64,000 nt of DNA from Engraulis encrasicolus (taxonomy: Eukaryota; Chordata; Actinopteri; Clupeiformes; Engraulidae), in NCBI RefSeq assembly GCF_034702125.1, contig NC_085868.1, positions 43,024,047 to 43,088,046 of the forward strand. The letters run 5' to 3'. Of this stretch, positions 59,361 through 64,000 are shown in pieces. Numbering within the stretch: position 1 is the first letter of the stretch; every line of letters starts with the position of its first letter. The notes under the pieces are model-generated. The model had not been told where the DNA came from, made no database searches, and saw only the letters and a list, made by a program, of their open reading frames with translations. Position numbers and translations under genes: made by a program.

Positions 59361-59708
59361 TTTTTCATTCACCTCCCGATTGCAAATGGGAACATGGCAT
59401 TAGAATCGTGCTTTTGCAAGATATTGAATTGATTTTCTGTCGTCATCATAAGGTCACAAGCAGGAAAGTGAGCAAATGCCACTGGGCCAGTAGCCTGATT
59501 TCCATAGACTGCAAATCTCGTTCCTCGATTCTAGCTCTAGCTTAGCAGAAGGCGTTGCGTCACCAGTAAGGCGGAGCCCGGCTACTGGGCCAGATCGATT
59601 GAACCATGATATGTTGACAAATCTGTCATAGCATCCTGTCCATTCATGTTTCAATATTTCACACCAGTGAAGGTGCAGAACCCATCTTGCACATGTACCA
59701 TTTGTCAT
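59361..59708. other. Anonymous sequence
   Basis: No gene recognised; CTAGCTCTAGCTTAGC near 59530 lies in a repeat-like patch. Confidence 0.35.
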
Positions 59709-59900
59709 CAGTGTTGCCAGATTGGGTGGTTTCGCGCCTAATCGGACTGCTTACCGTCTGAGAGTAAAAATGGCATTTCGCAGAAAAAACGCTCAATCTC
59801 TGGCCACAGACATCAATAGAATTGGGCGGGATTTAGTGCTTCCAGGCAGGTTTTGAGCATTTATTGGGCTGGAAATCATCAGCCTCATCTGGCAACCCTG
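59709..59900. mobile_element. TGTTGCCAGA family, copy 2
   Basis: Begins AGTGTTGCCAGATTGGG and ends TCATCTGGCAACCCTG; interior matches 53127-53346. Confidence 0.8.
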
Positions 59901-59995
59901 TTTGTCATGACAATGTGACCCTGAAATGAGGCAGAAGCTGTTAATCACATCACTCATCTCACTTTCTCTGCAGCACAACCATTTACCATTACCCA

Positions 59996-60148
59996 GGCCC
60001 GTGGACAGGGGGTGGGCAAAGGGGTATGTTGTCCCGGGCCCAGGGAGATAGGGGGCCCAGAATTGGGTCCTCATTATATTGTATGTATTGGATAAGGGGG
60101 CTTTCAGATGACTTTGTCCTGGGCCCAGAAAAAGCTGTCAGCGGCCCT
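59996..60148. repeat. Dispersed repeat family B copy
   Basis: GGCCCGTGGACAGGGGGTGG at the left, then GTCCCGGGCCCAGG, GATGACTTTGTCCTGGGCCC and AAAGCTGTCAGCGGCCC. The most complete copy in the window. Confidence 0.8.
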
Positions 60149-60177
60149 ACCACTACCACTACCACTACCACTACCAC
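60148..60177. repeat. (CTACCA)n short array
   Basis: Five CTACCA units directly after the family B copy, as a simple-repeat tail. Confidence 0.9.
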
Positions 60178-60780
60178 ACCCCCACCTCCCGTCCCCTCTC
60201 TTCTCTCCATTTCTCCCTGATCATGACCAGGGCTGGCCTGGGACAAAATATCAGGCCGGGCATTTTCAACCAAGACTGGTCCGCCAGGCAATGAGAGAGT
60301 GCATGAAGCATGTGGCAACATTATAGTCGTTTATTACAAGTTATTTTGGCCACAACAGCCAAAGTGAATATGTAAATCTGACTCAGAGAGCTGTGCTGTA
60401 GCTGCATGAGGAATGATACCACAACACTGAGGGGAGAACCAGGCTGAAATCATCAACAGTCCACCGGGCAAATGCCCTGTATGCCATATGACCAATCCAG
60501 CCATGATCATGACTTCTCATCTTTGGTGATTTGCGACGCTGTTGCTGCCATGGTGGTTGGTGAGAGGCGGTGATTGCGATCTCATCTCGCAGCCAGGTGT
60601 CTGTAACTTGTCACTCAAATTGTGTCATTGGGGAAATCCAGGTTGGTAATGGCCCCATTCTGATTGCCTTGCTCTGTCCGCAACCCCCAACCCATCCACA
60701 AGCATGACTTGATGGATCAAGATTTCTTCGAGAGCACACCAGGAACAGCTGCACAAGGGTGAACTCCTCATTCTATTCGC
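60178..60780. other. Anonymous sequence
   Basis: 60228-60500 has an old repeat bounded by GGGCTGGCCTGGGACAAAAT and CCATATGACCAATCCAGCC. No gene. Confidence 0.4.
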
Positions 60781-61009
60781 CCAGGGCTGGATTGGCCACC
60801 TGATCTGACCAGGAATTTCCCGGGGGGCCCCACACCCTTGTGGGCCCCTTTTTTCAGAAAGGTTAACAAAAAAAAATGTTTTACATTTCTGAAAATAGGG
60901 GCCCACGAGGGTGCGGGGCCCACCGGTGAGTCAGTTCTGCGCCGCTAATTACGAGGGGCCCTTTTAAGCCAAAAGTGCCTGGGCCCATTTTCTCCTCCAG
61001 TGCAGCCCA
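60781..61009. mobile_element. Fold-back family C copy
   Basis: CCAGGGCTGGATTGGCC start, ACACCCTTGTGGGCCCC centre with its inverse, and GAGGGGCCCTTTTAAGCC with CTCCTCCAGTGCAGCC at the end. Confidence 0.8.
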
Positions 61010-62334
61010 TTCACCTGCCTGACTTGCCTCCTGGAATGAGGATGCTGTAGTGGCATTTACTCAGTAAAATGAAGACCTCATTCATCTGTGTTGATTACTT
61101 GTACAATTGAAGAAAAGAAGGAACTATGCAGTAGAAAATATAAAAAAGCCACAGAATAAAACAACATTTTAACCATTTGAAATCAAAACACTGTATCCAC
61201 GAAAATTCTGTGTCATTTTGGGTTGTGTACGATTGCTGTTTGCGATTCGTGAATTTTACCGTTCTCTTTGAACTCTGCTGCACGTGCTATTGGATGAAAC
61301 TCTGATCCACTACTCTGATCTGCCCCACAACCGAACAATCTCTTTTCTGTTTGGCTGAATAGCGTGGTAACTAGTCTGAACACAGAAGCGCTGTTACCAA
61401 TTGCTGACACGTCTGTGGATGAATTAATGTGCGCCGATTGGATAAATTATCAAAACTTCAGAGAGTGAAATGCCATGTGTGGCGTGTGAGAGTGTGAACT
61501 CGCTCAGATGAATGTGTCACACTCTCAAAGAGTGAGACTTGAGAGCCCTGTTATGATGGAATACATTACCAGATGGAACTGGAATTCCCATGGTGTGTGC
61601 CATGGGTCTGTACTTTAGGGGTTTCAGTATTCGGATTATACAGACATGAAAGTTTTAAAAAAGTGTATGCAGCTACTATGGCTACTACTGTCTCCTGAGA
61701 TTGCTAAAGAGGTGTCTAATTGATGCCAGTATTTCCTCTTGCATATACAGACTGCTGGTTAATTGGGGGTCCTGGAACGGCCGGCCAGACCTCAACACCT
61801 TTTAAAATGTTTTTTTATCGAGGGAATAGATTTGATATTCAAATGAAAACACAGAGTAAGAGTGAGAGTGCCACCAGCTATTCCCCACACTAAGGCAATG
61901 GATTTACATCTCCAACAACATTTGATTCCATTGGCCTTTATTTAAATGTTCCTTCACCTCTTAGTACAGTGCATCTGAATGAAATTATTCCTAATGTTAA
62001 TTTGGTTGCATTATACTCAATATGGCCATTTTCTTTGCACTTTTTTAGATCCAAAGGAAAGTGAATGTAATGCTAGATTGAAATTTCATTACATTAAAAA
62101 CAGAAACCATCTTGAATCAGGCTCTTGTTAAGCATCCCAAGGCAATTTCCCCCATCTGCCTTTTAAGCATTAACTTCTTATTCCTAATGGCACCTTTTCA
62201 TTTTCTGTGGCAGGATAAGTAATCATAGCCACTACAAGCGCAGTGTCCCTTTGTAATTGCATTTATAGTGTGACAAAGATCATTTTAGGGAACAGTGTCC
62301 TAATCATCGTCAGAAAACCCCTACGAAAATCGGC
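61010..62334. other. Anonymous AT-rich sequence
   Basis: No exon, repeat or RNA gene recognised. Confidence 0.4.
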
Positions 62335-62510
62335 CATGGTTTTTATGTAGTAACCATGTTTTACCATGGTTAAGTACTATGAACCAACCATATTACTATG
62401 GCTTATCCATGTTTTTTGGGGTAACCATGAAAACAGTGCTTCATGATTGTGGTTTAACCACCGTTTTACTATGAAAACTAACCATGGATCATGGTTATTC
62501 ATGGTTTTGA
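62335..62510. repeat. AACCATGG-motif repeat
   Basis: AACCATG or its complement CATGGTT occurs repeatedly (62337, 62351, 62363, 62421, 62480, 62490 and 62499 regions) among TACTATGG and GTTTTACTATG blocks. The arrangement is partly palindromic, so a degenerate fold-back element is likely. No ORF. Confidence 0.65.
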
Positions 62511-62542
62511 TGTTTTTTTGAGGATGGTTTGTGACTGGTTTA

Positions 62543-62634
<92 letters not shown>
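62543..62634. repeat. (CA)n microsatellite
   Basis: About 45 CA units. Confidence 0.97.
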
Positions 62635-62639
<5 letters not shown>

Positions 62640-62648
62640 ACACATGGC

Positions 62649-62803
62649 TCTTCTCCATTGACGGTTTTCTGGCAGGCCTACAGCTCGACAGCGCGACACA
62701 GCATGACTCGGCGAATAGACACAACATAGCTCAATCGAAAAGCAAAAAGTGGCGGCTGTGTCGAGCTGTAGGCCTACCCCAAGACCGGCAGTGGAAAAGA
62801 GGC
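62649..62803. mobile_element. Hairpin MITE, CTCGACACAGCGCGAC type, copy 2
   Basis: Flanks CTTCTCCATTGACGGTTTTC and GACCGGCAGTGGAAAAG, with inverted AGGCCTACAGCTCGACA / TGTCGAGCTGTAGGCCT inside. The centre is less symmetric than at 4825-4990. Confidence 0.75.
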
Positions 62804-63408
62804 AATAAATGGTTCCCATGTCCCAAAGGGCTTCCTTCTCTGGAGTGCTGTGTCCCCACATGTAGGCTGAAGGAGGCAGACGGGCAGGGACCACTCTCAG
62901 AGGGGCCTGCTGTAGGCTGATGGAGCAATATGGGCAGGGACCACTCTCAGAGAGGCCTACTGTAGGCTGAAGATAATGGGCCATGTCTTGGCTGCCCTCC
63001 ACCACATCCATCCATTGTGTGTGCACTCACAGCACTGTTCTGTTCTCTCTCTCCCTCTCTCCCTCTCTGTCTGTCTCTCTTTCTCCTTCTGTCTATTCCT
63101 CAACTTCAGCTGGTGAAGATCTCTCGCTTGCTCTCCTTCTTCCTCTCTCCCTCTCCCTCTCTCTCGTCTGTCTACTCTTCAACTTGAGCCGGTGAAGATC
63201 TTACCTCAGGGGAAAGCGTGGTGGTGAAGTCCTGCTCTAAGGGATTTGTGAGTGCTAACATCACTGTTGCGCATTAATCTCTCGCTCCTCGTTCTTTTTC
63301 TCTTTGCTCTTTCTCCCTTGTCCTCAGACCTATACACAGAGGAAGGTTTGCAACAGACCTCTTTTAAACTGTTGCCTTTTATTGTTCAACTTCTCCATCT
63401 TGTGTACA
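62804..63408. other. CT-rich sequence with small tandem repeats
   Basis: GGCAGGGACCACTCTCAGAG occurs twice (62883 and 62933). 63042-63182 is CT-rich with a repeated TCAACTTCAGCTGGTGAAGA / TCAACTTGAGCCGGTGAAGA block. No gene. Confidence 0.5.
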
Positions 63409-63669
63409 AGGGCTGTAACGATAATGGATGGAACCGGGAAATCGTGATACTCACAATACTGTATCGTGATGTAGGGAGGCAGTATTGTGATACGCCCTTT
63501 CAAAGTTTTTTTTTAATCCTTCAGTCTGGAAAACAACCATATGATTCTATGTGATAATGCTTCCAAGCTTCAAATGAGATACATTTCAGAAATCGTGAGG
63601 TGTATCGAACCGTAGGTCAAAAATCGTGATGCGAACCGAATTCAGAGTTTGGTGTACTCTAACAGCCCT
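63409..63669. mobile_element. AGGGCTGT TIR element
   Basis: 261 bp with inverted ends AGGGCTGT and ACAGCCCT. The interior has repeated ATCGTGAT and GTATCG motifs (AATCGTGATACTCACAATAC). Resembles the 52127-52443 element in style but not in ends. No ORF. Confidence 0.75.
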
Positions 63670-63973
63670 ATTGTGCAGCAGTGTTCCTTTTCTCTACCCC
63701 ACCCTGTGCTCCACTTATGATCCCCCCAAAAGGCATCTGAGATCCCCAACAGAGTGATTGTGTGCAATCAGCACGACATCCTATTTTCCAGCTGTGAGGG
63801 CGGATGTCGGCATGGGAAGTATCACTTAACCGCTCCTTTGACCGTGACAAATCGACAAGTCTCAATGCACCCCACTGGAGGACATTTATAAACAATCCCA
63901 GGATATTAAACCATACAGCCCAAAGCTTCTAATCCCCCCCCCCATCCCCGCCTTTTTGTACAAGTATCATTAT
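63670..63973. other. Anonymous sequence
   Basis: No feature recognised. Confidence 0.35.
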
Positions 63974-64000
63974 TATTATTACATTACACTTAGCTGACAC
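63974..64000 (-). mobile_element. Retroposon tail running off the window
   Basis: ATTACATTACACTTAGCTGA at the very end is the start of the inverted S2-type tail; the rest lies outside. Confidence 0.6.

Overview
The window looks like non-genic or intronic DNA of a ray-finned (teleost) fish. Reasons: many long (CA/GT)n, (GA/CT)n and (GATA)n arrays; several tRNA-derived SINEs; many short fold-back (MITE-like) DNA elements of kinds common in fish; LINE 3' ends; and a chromodomain Ty3/Gypsy element of the Tf1/sushi kind. The species cannot be named from this. I saw no bacterial-type operons, rRNA or CRISPR, and no conserved host gene that I recognise.

Layout. 1-20 kb: mostly anonymous AT-rich sequence with microsatellites, copies of two dispersed families around GGGCCC-type motifs, MITEs near 3.3, 4.9 and 13.4 kb, a degenerate ~1.5-kb repeat (6.0-7.5 kb) carrying a nested insertion with a 26-bp direct repeat, and a TIR element at 17.7-18.3 kb. 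20-24 kb: the most gene-like interval. On the minus strand several short open exons with consistent splice phases can be chained (23841 down to 21210). Two of them (22570-22690 and 21715-21883) are duplicates whose length differences can be placed as multiples of three. The last exon runs into a LINE remnant. 24-36 kb: very rich in long dinucleotide arrays, with a ~187-bp segment duplicated at 26.4 and 30.1 kb and an imperfect 0.65-0.9 kb tandem duplication at 32.6-34.1 kb. 36-46 kb: SINE copies, a ~1.2-kb LINE 3' end (minus, 42.4-43.6 kb), a TTAA-flanked palindromic MITE (44.28-44.62 kb) and quiet AT-rich DNA.

46.09-50.38 kb: the clearest coding locus. A minus-strand Gypsy element with two almost identical ~860-bp LTRs has lost most of gag, the protease and reverse transcriptase, but keeps an uninterrupted 657-codon frame with RNase H, integrase (HHCC, D-D-35-E) and chromodomain. 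Just past its 5' LTR, a 10-nt sequence is complementary to the predicted start of the transcript, the arrangement known for self-priming Tf1/sushi elements. It sits inside an older inverted-repeat MITE.

50-64 kb: more SINE and MITE copies, a long perfect-looking hairpin at 55.1-55.3 kb, a MITE inside a GATA array at 55.7-56.2 kb, a 2.1-kb long-inverted-repeat element (57.28-59.36 kb) with an internal 122-bp tandem duplication, and further repeats to the end, where another SINE tail runs off the window.

All homology statements come from reading motifs by eye. No alignment or database search was run, and repeat edges are approximate unless a target-site duplication is stated.
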